64,000 bases of DNA from Saitoella complicata NRRL Y-17804 (taxonomy: Eukaryota; Ascomycota; Saitoellomycetes; Saitoellales; Saitoellaceae), in NCBI RefSeq assembly GCF_001661265.1, contig NW_017567011.1:248001-312000 (forward strand), written 5' to 3'. The position numbers were made by a program, and so were the translations under genes. Each line of letters opens with the position of its first letter. Position 1 is the first letter of the stretch. Below the pieces are notes generated by a model, which saw nothing but the letters and a program-made list of their open reading frames with translations, had not been told where the DNA came from and made no database searches. Shown here piece after piece: positions 36,299 to 46,183 of this stretch.

Positions 36299-36961
36299 TT
36301 AGAGGGTAGCGTAGACTGAAAGAGGTCAGTAAGTTCCCGTTGTCATCGAAGATTGAAAAACTCACCCTTGTCGGCACCGGAAACGGTAACCTGAGTAGGG
36401 TCCTCCTCGAGGTGAATGCTAGAGACCTTGCCGTCCTCGACGACGAGAGCGTAGCGCTTGCTGCGCTGGTTGCCGAGCAAGCCAGAAGCGTCGAAGAGCA
36501 TGTCGATCTCTCCGGTGAACTTGCCCTGAGGGTCGGCCAAGAAGCGGATCTTATCGGAAGCAGAAGTCAAGTTCTCCTTCCAGGCCTTCATGACAAAGAC
36601 GTCGTTGACAGAGACGACAATGACCTCCTCAATGCCCTTCTTCTTGGCCTCCTCGCCAGCCTTGAGGTAGCTGGGAATATGGGAGGAAGAGCATGAAGGA
36701 GAGAACGCTGCGGGAACACCGACGATAACGGCCTTCTTGACCTTGGAAACCAAGTCCGCGACAGAGATCTTGTCGGCAGGGGAGGATTCCTGCAATGACA
36801 TTCAGTCACTTGGCCCAAATGTACGGAGATCTGATAAAGGCTACCTGGAGAGGGACGGAAGGAATGGAATCGCCCTTGGCAATGAAAGCAGCGGGAGTAG
36901 AGTGGAAGGAGCGGACCAATGCCGACCTGACCGGGGTGAATGCTGCTCTGAACGGTGCCAT
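36299..36961 (-). CDS. Prx5-type (AHP1/PMP20 family) peroxiredoxin, probably mitochondrial
   Basis: Three exons (36961-36845, 36789-36366, 36315-36299) give 185 residues. The first 35 residues (MAPFRAAFTPVRSALVRSFH) are basic, without acidic residues, and look like a matrix presequence. The catalytic loop reads VGVPAAFSPSCSSSHIPSYL with the peroxidatic Cys. GEIDMLFDASGLLGNQRSKRY marks the family's second half. The last exon supplies only five codons and the stop (VYATL). The enzyme reduces peroxides with thioredoxin or glutathione. It is next to SKN7, an oxidative-stress regulator, and 313 bases separate the starts, but a shared control is only a guess. Confidence 0.9.
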
Positions 36962-37274
36962 TGTTGGTGTGTACGGGTGTATGCTGCTGCTACCCAAGGT
37001 TGTACGTATACACTCAGCTGTCAGTTACGATGGATTCACGCCGACTGGGGTGGTTCATTTGTGCGCGCCACTCACTCGACGCCGAAACTCTACACCAAGA
37101 CCTTACGTACAGCAAAGGTCCTTCGCCTAGGACACAGCTGAGAGCATTCTGTGAAGACTTGTTCCGTCGTTCGATACCGCTATCTCTCAATCCTCGGCAC
37201 GCCTTTTCCTGCGCTCTTGGCTCTCGACACGCCCTCGTTTATCTTCTCATTGCGGCGCAATTCAACACGGCATC

Positions 37275-39384
37275 ATGAACGTGAATCCGACAGGTACACA
37301 GCCGTCCTCGAGTGATTTTGTACGTCGTTTTCCTCTTTATCTTTGGAAAGCTCTGTTTGCTAATCGTCTTCACATTTAGGTCAAGAAGTTGTTCAAGTAC
37401 GACGGTCCGCATGTCGTTCGGTGACGCATGCACTAACCCGCGTCTTAGGATGCTCCAGGACCCAACATATCGCGATGTAGTTCGATGGAGCAGCTCAGGT
37501 GACAGTTTCATCGTACTCGAGGTATGTTGCAGACCATTCCTTGGCTCGGTCGGATTATTAAGTATTCGGGTCTAGACGAACGAGTTCACCAAGAGTATTC
37601 TTCCACGACATTTCAAACATAGTAACTTTGCCAGTTTCGTGCGTCAATTGAACAAATACGATTTCCACAAAGTGCGTTATACGGAAGAAGGAGGTGTGAA
37701 TCCGTATGGTGATGGTGCATGGGAATTCAAGCACCCAGACTTTCAAATACATAACAGGGACTCTTTGGATAATATCAAGCGCAAGGCACCATCAGCACGC
37801 AAGCCTGCGGCAGCTGATGAGCCCTCTGCGCAGCAGCTTGCTACACTTTCCTCCCAAGTTGACTCGTTGACGAAACTGCAGAATAGTATGAACGGACACC
37901 TACAAAAGTTGTCTAGGAATTACCAGTCGGTGATTGGGGAGATGCTAAACTTTCAGCGCAATATGGTCGCACAGGATGCCCTGATGCAAAATCTTATCTC
38001 CTACCTCGTCAATCTCGAAGGAGGGGACAAGAATACCAATGGCAGTCGCGAGCAGAACGGCCCGTTTGTGCCAAGTGAGCAAGCACAAAAACTCATCTCA
38101 AGTTACACTGAGGTTGCTCGTGCGAGTTTCGAGCAGATGAGTGAGATCTCCAAGAGAGCACAGGCTATGGGTATGCCTGGCTCGGAGTTTGGCGGATTCA
38201 ACGGGAATGATGCCCCGAACTACGGTCAAGGAATTGACATTGATTCTTCCAGAAGTTCATCGTCCGAGGCTCAGCACGCACAGTCGGACATGCTGCCTCA
38301 TCCACCTCAACCACAGGCGCATCATCCGCAGCAATACGGTCCTGTGCCTCCGGCGCAGGCCCATGAACAGTCGCTACCTCAGCTGAGTGATTCTCTGTAT
38401 GGACGTCCAGAAGGTCAGAACGGGCCTGATGGCAGTTTGAGAGTGTTTACAGTGGGTCACTTGACTCCTCGTTTACCCGATGACACTTCTCCTCCTCTGG
38501 ATGGAATCAGCAATACCATGAACAACCCACCGCCATCAAACATGCCTCATGTCAATGCTACATCCGATAACCGAGGCAACACGATGCGCATTCACCGTTC
38601 AACATTTGTTCCTGGGTGGGCGGTGCCTCCCAAGGTGTTATTGGTGGAGGACGATGCGGTGTGCCGTCGCTTGTCGAGCAAGTTCTTGCAGGTTTTCGGT
38701 TGTGAGATTGATATGGCCGTGGACGGTGTCTCTGCTGTGAACAAGATGAACCTGGCGAAGTATGATTTGGTTCTCATGGATATTGTCATGCCCAATCTGG
38801 ATGGTGTCAGTGCTACCAGCTTGATCAGACAGTTTGATCCGCTAACGCCGATCATCTCGATGACGAGTAACGTGCAAAGCAGAGATGTGATGACTTATTT
38901 CTCTCACGGTATGTTTTCCCGCTCGCAAACGTGTCAAGATGCGATGGGCTAACGTCGAATCGTAGGTATGAACGATATCTTGCCCAAGCCTTTTACCAAG
39001 GACGGCCTGCAGCAAATGCTTGAAAAGCATTTGATTCACTTGAAGGCCATGAAGGAGATGTCTGAGGTGCCGCGTGCTTTACCCGAGCCGGATGACCAAC
39101 AGGGAAAATACCCTCAGCACCCTCGTATTACCGAGGCCAAGGACAAGTCTGTTGCGCAGCACTCGAATAATGCCAACAGTTATTTTTCTCAACAACCCGA
39201 CCAGCAGTCTTCCATGGACTCGAATAATGCTAATGAAGGGTTCGCCGAGACTGATTACCTTCAACTGCTAAGCGGGTTCCCCACACAGAGCCAGCCGCAG
39301 CATCAACAGGGACAGAGGCGCGGAAGAGAAGATGATCTGTACGATCCGTCGGGTTCGAAGAAGGCCCGGACCGATGAATTTTAA
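37275..39384 (+). CDS. SKN7: SKN7-type transcription factor with HSF domain and response-regulator receiver
   Basis: Five exons (37275-37319, 37380-37396, 37449-37521, 37576-38908, 38966-39384) give 628 residues. The HSF-like DNA-binding domain (about 15-118) includes SILPRHFKHSNFASFVRQLN and KYDFHKVRY. The second exon is only 17 nt. A coiled coil follows at about 130-200 (LATLSSQVDSLTKLQNSMNG). A receiver domain begins near 398, with the acidic pair in LLVEDDAVCRR, the phospho-acceptor Asp near 446 in LVLMDIVMPNLDG, and the conserved Lys in DILPKPF. The last intron splits the receiver. SKN7 is the output of a His-Asp relay for osmotic, wall and oxidative stress. Confidence 0.96.
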
Positions 39385-39884
39385 GGCGGGAAGAGTCGGA
39401 AGGGTGCGTGTATGTTCGCTCAGGAGTTACTTTCGGGATTCACATGGGAATTTAAGGATTCAAATGGCGTGGCGATAGGGGTTTTCTTGTTTTTCAACCG
39501 TTTACAATGATCAGTCGTTCTTAATGAAATCAACTTGCAAACCGTACCGCAATCAAGTTTGTTCTCGGGCCGTTGCTTTTCTTGGGAGCGTCTATAATTT
39601 ACCTGCGGGTGGTAGCTCTAACGTTCGAGCTGCGGGTCGCCTTTGTACGTATGACCACCAACGTTGAAACACCCAATGGAAATCAAACGATAAGCCATCC
39701 GTTACAGAGGTTGGGGCCTCAATGTGACAGCGTAGACGACCATGACGTTACAATCTCGGTTGGCGGATTCATGATCACCACTTCCGCAATCGTGTTTCTC
39801 TTCTCCTTTTTCCGTTTCGTTCTGCTCTGCTCTTGAAGCCCTCAAGCTGCTTCCTTTGACTGTCGTACTACAGTTTCGATCGTT
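39385..39884. other. Intergenic, SKN7 to unrecognised gene
   Basis: This 500-base stretch contains a 3' end and a promoter. An 87-codon frame at 39573-39836 starts with a non-ATG codon and is rejected. Nothing else was recognised. Confidence 0.4.
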
Positions 39885-40769
39885 ATGTCATTCGCTTCTT
39901 CGACTTCAACCAAAAGGGCTGCTGCTCCCAGTCCTCTCCATGTCGTCTCTACCATCGCTCCTTCCAAGGATCCTCACTCCGACAACACCAAAAACACCGT
40001 TATGCTGACTGTCACTTCCCCTACGCGCATTGCGTTCTCGCTGAAGAGTGCGCCTTTGCCTTCTCCAACTCACCTCCTGAGCGCTCGCTCCGTCGGCCTA
40101 GCTACCACACCTCCTCGGACTGCCCGCTTCGCCCACCAGACCTTCCTCACTCCTCCGTGCTCCCCTCAAACCAAAGCTCAGAAACGCTTGGCCGCTGCTG
40201 TCTCTGCCGAAAAGCTCGCGAAGAGGAAGAGCATTCTTCAAACGGGGGCTGCAGATGTCCCTCTGGAGAAGGCAATTGACGATATCATGCTGGGTCCTTC
40301 GAGCAGGAGGAGACCCATCATGCCACCCAAATCGTCAACCTTCCCACTTTGTTCGGGAGCCGGACCAGTCTACCAGGGTCGTGCAGAAAGGACTGGTCCT
40401 GTACCCGAGATGCCCTCGCCATGTGCCAGCTCGCCCTCCATTCGCGGGTCGTGGTCATCCACCGCGTCCACTCTATGGGACGTTCCCTACACTACACCTG
40501 TTTCGCCGGCTCGTGTTACCGTTGCAGAGCCCCTGATGATTGAATCAGCACCTAGCCCGAAGCCTGCCTTTGGTGAAGGAGGAGAGAAGTTTGGACCTAC
40601 CTGGTTCAGGCCAAGCCCGGACGCTTGCAGGATGGGTGGATTGATCGGTTTGGGGATCAGTGGAGTGCCTGGTTTGCCGGCCATGCCTGAGCCTGTCAGA
40701 GCCAAGAGCCTCTATGCATCTCACAAGGGCAGCATGGCATCCTTGCAATCATTTACTATGGGCCGTTGA
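39885..40769 (+). CDS. Unrecognised Ser/Pro-rich 294-residue protein
   Basis: A single exon from an ATG encodes 294 residues. The composition is Ser/Pro/Thr/Ala-rich, with strongly regular third-position use, so it is likely real coding sequence. There is a mid-protein basic segment, TKAQKRLAAAVSAEKLAKRK at about 97-116, that could form a helix or nuclear signal. Several SP/TP dipeptides (for example TPPRTARF and LTPPCSPQTK) look like proline-directed kinase sites. No signal peptide, membrane segment or catalytic motif is visible. I do not recognise a family. A regulatory, disordered protein under cell-cycle or MAP kinase control is only a guess. Confidence 0.7.
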   Translation: MSFASSTSTKRAAAPSPLHVVSTIAPSKDPHSDNTKNTVMLTVTSPTRIAFSLKSAPLPSPTHLLSARSVGLATTPPRTARFAHQTFLTPPCSPQTKAQKRLAAAVSAEKLAKRKSILQTGAADVPLEKAIDDIMLGPSSRRRPIMPPKSSTFPLCSGAGPVYQGRAERTGPVPEMPSPCASSPSIRGSWSSTASTLWDVPYTTPVSPARVTVAEPLMIESAPSPKPAFGEGGEKFGPTWFRPSPDACRMGGLIGLGISGVPGLPAMPEPVRAKSLYASHKGSMASLQSFTMGR

Positions 40770-40984
40770 GGGTTGGGTCCGTTTCGTTATTTCCATCTTT
40801 GAGCATCTCAGTTACATTGCAGTGAAAAGTATCGCATAGCATCACTATAGGGCGTTTATCGGGAGTTATCAGCTCTATTCTTCTTAGTCATCTCCGTTAT
40901 ACAATAATACCACTTGTCTACCTTCGTCTCCGAGACCTCAATTGCCGCTGCGGCCCAAACTCGCGAGTTCGATCCGTCACTGAT

Positions 40985-41238
40985 AATTTCTCTTCCCACC
41001 ACCAGGATCACTACATCCGTTTCGAGAAGGGATTGCGTATTGTCGTTCGTCTTTCTGGTACTGGATTGAGTGGTGCCACTATCCACTTGTATGTCGAGAA
41101 GTTCGAGAAGAATAGCTCTAGGTACGAGCTTGATGCCTAGGAGGGATTCTGAAGGGGTGCATCGAGATGGCCATTGAGTTCCTGGAGTTGAATTCGAAGG
41201 AGTATGTTAACCGTGAGGAGCCTACTGGCAAGACCTAA
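40985..41238 (+). pseudogene. Phosphoglucomutase C-terminal relic
   Basis: Reading frames here give HYIRFEKGLRIVVRLSGTG, then GATIHLYVEKFEKNSSRYEL, then in another frame CIEMAIEFLELNSKEYVN and REEPTGKT before a stop. This is the end of phosphoglucomutase: RIVFRLSGTGSSGATIRLY and the final GREEPT. A TAG stands where the family has a CAG (LDAQEGL), and about two extra bases near 41148 shift the frame. The usual phosphate-binding Arg of ATIRLY is His here. Only the last 80 or so codons remain. The preceding CTTCCCACCACCAG looks like an old intron end. It is a decayed partial copy of a host gene. Confidence 0.75.
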
Positions 41239-41353
41239 ATGTGACCGTAAGTGGGTCAAGAGACGTGGAGTATGTATTATTAGTAATCCAGTGATGGAAG
41301 TAAGATATGAGAAGATGCCTAGCAGCTAGGGATTGCTGTTGCAATGGACAAGT

Positions 41354-41706
41354 TCACAATATCTCAAGCACCGACGTCGGCTCATAATAAACATTGGGAT
41401 GTCCACCAACAGCTAAGATCTGGTCTTCCTCGCCCGTGCGGTTTGGGAGTCATGCGAGGGATTGGATTGAGTGTGCGGCGTTCATAATGTGGCCGGTCTT
41501 GCCGGGGAAGTCTTCCTCAACAGACAGAGATTGGAAGGGAGATAGTTCAGTCAGTTTCTAATCCTGAAACGGACCATGCCACAATGAGAGCGAGGACTGC
41601 GTCCACGGTAGCTGCTCCAATTCCCCAATCTCCACCTCTGCAGTGGACAACATAGCCATCTCCTGCGCAAATGTGAGCTCCTCTGGCCATGATACCTTAG
41701 GCCAGA
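41354..41706 (-). pseudogene. Unidentified decayed minus-strand coding remnant
   Basis: On the minus strand a protein-like reading runs LWPKVSWPEELTFAQEMAML, then TAEVEIGELEQLPWTQSSL, then shifts to EEDFPGKTGHIMNAAHSIQ. A TGA follows, and the same frame continues LPNRTGEEDQILAVGGHPN and VYYEPTSVLEIL before a natural stop. The amino-acid texture (Trp, charged residues, no low complexity) is far better than chance. The segments abut, however, only with a frame change and an internal stop. No start codon or upstream exon was found between it and the eIF2B gene. The family is not recognised. It may be the 3' end of an inactivated gene. Confidence 0.4.
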
Positions 41707-41904
41707 GTTTATCACTATCTGCACAGAGCTCTTGACAGACGCAGATGGAGTAGGTGTTCCATCATTTATACAACTCCTTCATGCGTTCGTTCTGTGTTGT
41801 GTTGAGATGCACTGGCGACGAGACGCATCGAACTGCAGCTGCAGCGCGCAACGTAAAGTCGCAGTCAAAAAAGTGAACGCCGACGTTCTTTCACGACAGT
41901 TCCC

Positions 41905-44050
41905 ATGGCTCCTCCAAAGTCTGGCTCGAAGCCTCAAACCGAACAGGCGGAACATATTTTGCAGGTTTGCTACCTCGTCTTCGGTCCTCATGAAGCGCTT
42001 TGGCTGATCTTGACCACAGGCTATCGTCCTTAGTGATTCTTACAACAACCGATTTCGACCATTGACCCTCGAGAAGCCTCGGTGTCTTCTTCCTCTAGCG
42101 AACACGCCTCTGATCGAGTACACATTCGAGTTTCTTGCTTTGGCTGGTGTCCATGAGGTCTACGTTTTCCTCAGCTCCCATGCGCAACAGGTCAAGGATT
42201 ATATCAAGAACTCGAAATGGGCGTTATCGTCTTCTCCTTTCACTGTTCATACCATTGTGAGCCCGGAGTCTATGTCCGTTGGTGACGCTCTTCGAGAACT
42301 CGATGCGAAGCAGTTGATCACGTCGGACTTCGTGTTGGTCAGTGGTGATGTCGTCACTAACATCCCCTTGGACGATATTCTGAAAGAACACCGTGCGCGG
42401 AGGGAGGCGGATAAGGATGCTATCATGACGATGGTTGTTAGAGAAGCTAGCCCGACGCACCGAACGAGGGCAAGAGCGGAGAGTTCGGTTTTCGTGTTGG
42501 ATTCGAATACGCATGAGTGTGTACACTGGGAACCCGTTCAGCAGTTTCCCCGGAAAACTAATGTTGCGATGAACGTGGAGATCTTTGCGGATCACCCCGA
42601 GGTTGAGCTGCGCAATGACTTGATCGACTGTCAGATTGACATCTGCTCTCCCGATGTTCCTCTTCTCTTCACCGAAAACTTCGATTACCAGGAGATGCGT
42701 CAAGACTTCGTACACGGAATTCTGACCTCCGACCTCCTCGGAAAGAAGATCCACTGCCACGTTGCGGAGAAGGATTATTCTGCCCGTGTTCGCAACCTCC
42801 AGACGTACGATGCAATTAGCAAGGATACGCTGTCAAGATGGACATATCCCATGGTTCCCGACAGCAACCTCATGAGCGACCAGACCTACCAGTACAGCCG
42901 TGGCCATATCTACAAGGAAGCTGACGTCGTGCTGGCACGATCGTGTAAGATCAAGGAAAGGGTGGTGATTGGCGCTGATACGCGAATTGGACATGGAGCG
43001 GTGATTGAGAGTAGTACAATTGGACGGAGGTGTACGATTGGAGACAATGTGAAGATCGACGGAGCCTACATTTGGGACGATGTGACGATTGGAAAGGGAA
43101 CAGTGGTGGAAAAGGCGATTATCGCGAATGGAGCTATTTTGGGTGAGAACTGTAAGGTGGAGGCAGGCGCTATTATTTCCTATGGTGTTCGTGTTGCGGA
43201 TGGCGTTACTGTCGCCGGTGCAACTCGACTGACCAGGTACATCGATGAGGAGGACGAGGACGAGGAGATCAGTAGCGACCCTCGGGTAGTAGGTACTGAT
43301 GGAGAGGGCTATGCATACGAGGAGGCAGAGTCGGACATCGAAGACGAGGATGAGGCTGGAAATGTTGAAGCATCGAGGCTGGTATACAACATGCAGCATC
43401 TCAACCTGTCGGATACGTCTGTGTCGTCAATTGCTTCGTCGGAAGATGATTACACGCCAGGACCGGGACAGCGACGTCTCTCTACGGCAACAACCATGTC
43501 TGCAACATCGGATGCCTCTGAGGAGCACGCGGATTACTACAAGGAGGCGCAGGCTTCCCTGGATCGTGCATTCGAGGACGATCATCCCGTCGATATTGCC
43601 GCCCTCGAGATCAATACTCTTAGGATGGCCGCCAATGTTTCCTACCACGAAGTACGAGCGTCTATCATCAATGCATTTTTAGGTCTCATCTTGAAAAAGG
43701 TGCAGGCTGGCGTTGTGGTACAAAAGGCTGTTCAGGACGTAATTGGTCGATGGGCGTCTCTTCTCGGCCGTATGACATCTGGCCAGGCAGATCAGGTGGA
43801 TGTAATTTTGAGCTTGCAAAGCATGTGTGCCAAGAAGCCTGATTTCGCTAGGTTCTGGACATTTGCTTTGAGATATCTCTACGACGAGGACGTTTTGGAT
43901 GAGGATGGTATCCTTGCTTGGTTTGCCAACCCGCAGAGCAAGGGATCCGAGGCAATTCCTGAGATGGGCAAGCTGAGAGAAGCAGCGGTGAGATTCGTGC
44001 AATACTTGGTGGAGGCCAGTGAGGAAGAAGACAGCAGTGATGATGAGTAG
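41905..44050 (+). CDS. GCD6: Translation initiation factor eIF2B subunit epsilon
   Basis: Exons 41905-41964 and 42020-44050 with a 55-base intron give 696 residues. The N-terminal nucleotidyltransferase-like domain begins AIVLSDSYNNRFRPLTLEKP and includes PLANTPLIEYTFEFLALAGV. A left-handed beta-helix of hexapeptide repeats lies at about 300-400 (VIGADTRIGHGAVIESSTIG). An acidic linker and a C-terminal W2/HEAT domain follow, with the acidic end EASEEEDSSDDE. This is the catalytic exchange subunit of eIF2B, which recharges eIF2 with GTP and is the target of the integrated stress response. All domains are present and the length is normal. Confidence 0.96.
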
Positions 44051-44395
44051 GTCGACACGAAAGATATAGACAATTAAAGATTAACTTTCTTACCCATCCT
44101 GTATTAAGGCCGGATTATGTAAGGCCATGCACATACATGGATACGTCTTGTCGTACAATCCGCCACTCCACCACGACCAACAGCATTCATCCCTCTACGG
44201 CCCGGACCCGTCAGCATATACCCCAGTCACCCAGCAAGAGATTCCTCTATCAGCAGTCAGAGTACTCTTGCACATCCCTAGCCGTCCGTTGTCGACGTCA
44301 AGGCAACCTCGTTGCCCCTCATTCCTCAGAAGCGTTCAAACAGCGGCTCCAGTGAAGGGGCCAGGCCTCAAATCAAGCGTACAAAACAGTCTGAA
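44051..44395. other. Intergenic, eIF2B-epsilon to RBR ligase
   Basis: In these 345 bases the frame upstream of the RBR start stays open. It has no ATG before 44396 in that frame and looks non-coding. Confidence 0.45.
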
Positions 44396-45969
44396 ATGTC
44401 CTCAGAGGACGATTTCATGCTGGAAGATGACATGTCCGATATTGAATTCGATGATAGCATGGATGAAGGTGAGTCTTCCTCGTCCATATATGCTGGTCAA
44501 TGTTGATGACTAATTCCGATTTTATAGTGTTCAGCGATGTAGACGACTTTGGTGCTGTCATTGCCGAGAAAGACAAGTTGAAACCGTACGAAGTGGAACA
44601 CAAGTCGCTCTCAGTCGACGACATTCGCAGAGTGCAGACGGTGCGGGTGCAGCAAGTATCCGCAGTTCTCGGCCTTCCTGACGAACAAGTTGCGACTCTC
44701 TTACGTCATTTCAAGTGGAACAGGGAAAAGCTTCTGGAACGATATATGGATGATCCCGATAGTGCTGTCAAAGCTGCCGGTATCACAACGGAAGACTCCG
44801 CGCCGCCCAAGCTGGAAGTTGTCCCAGGCTTTATGTGTGATATCTGCTGCAACGACGATGAGGGCATGGATACTTATGCTCTTCCGTGTCAGCATCGGTT
44901 CTGCAAGGATTGCTACGAATATTACTTGACGCAGAAGATCAAGGATGAGGGGGAATCGCGGAAGATTCAATGCCCGGGAGAAAAGTGCAACGTGGTCATG
45001 GATGAGAAGACTGTGAAACTCATCGTTCGGGATGATGTTTATCAACGTTACGTTACGCTCCTCGACCGTACCTATGTGGACGACAATGAACACATCAAGT
45101 GGTGTCCTGCACCAAATTGTGAGAACGCGGTCGAGTGCGCTGCGTCTCTGAAGCAACTTCAAACCGTTGTTCCGACCGTTACCTGCGCCGCCGGCCATGA
45201 GTTTTGCTTCGGTTGTTCGCTAGCCGACCATCAACCCTGCATGTGCGCATTGGTAAAAAGATGGCTGAAGAAATGCGAGGATGACTCGGAAACTGCGAAT
45301 TGGCTTTCGGCAAATACCAAGGAATGTCTGAAATGTCAGTCGACGATCGAGAAGAACGGTGGATGCAACCACATGACTTGCCGGAAGTGCAAGTATGAAT
45401 TCTGCTGGGTGTGCATGGGGCCTTGGGCCGAGCATGGTACGAGCTGGTACAACTGCAATCGATATGAGGAGAAAAACAGTATCAATGCACGAGATGCTCA
45501 AGCGAAGTCTCGTGCTTCTTTGGAACGCTATCTCCATTACTACAATCGTTTTGCGAATCACGAACAGTCTGCGAAGCTCGATCGTGAACTGTATAACCGG
45601 ACCGAGAAGAAGATGGCTCAGTTGCAAGCGAACTCGGAGTTGTCTTGGATTGAAGTGCAGTTCTTGAAGGCGGCTGTGGATGTTCTTGTTCAGGCAAGAC
45701 AGACGTTGAAGTGGACGTACGCATTCGCCTTCTACTTGCAGAGGAACAATGTTACCGAGATCTTCGAGGACAATCAGAGGGATTTGGAAATGGCTGTTGA
45801 GAACCTCAGTCACCTCTGTGAACAGCCCATCGACCCGAAGGAATTGTCGACGTTGAAGCAGAATATCTTGGATAAGACTGTTTATGTGAACACGAGGAAG
45901 GAGGTGCTGCTCTCAGACACTGCGAAGGGCCTTAAGGAAGAACGCTGGACGTACAACGTTGAGGTTTGA
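44396..45969 (+). CDS. Ariadne-type RBR E3 ubiquitin ligase
   Basis: Exons 44396-44468 and 44528-45969 with a 59-base intron give 504 residues. The acidic N-terminus (DDFMLEDDMSDIEFDDSMDE) is followed by a UBA-like segment (LGLPDEQVATLLRHFKWNRE). RING1 starts near residue 127 (CDICCNDDEGMDTYALPC), the IBR near 195-260, and RING2 holds the catalytic Cys in NGGCNHMTCRKCKYEFCWVC. The C-terminal Ariadne helices (YYNRFANHEQSAKLDRELY) complete the family layout. RBR ligases pass ubiquitin from the E2 to a RING2 Cys. Relatives (HHARI, yeast HEL1) work with neddylated cullins. It is convergent with EXO1. Confidence 0.95.
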
Positions 45970-46183
45970 ACGAGTGCAGTCGTTTAGGGGGGTTTGTTTC
46001 GATTCAGGAGTCCTGCGACATAGACTTGCTTTATTGATAATACAGCGCATTGTATGACTGGTTGCCCAGGTGTATACTCTACTCTCCTCTTCCCGACCCC
46101 AATTAATTGTAATGATAAAATAACGCCGCAACCCCATAACCATTAACCTGCATGTATTAAACCTGAGTGATCCGCCGTACAGG

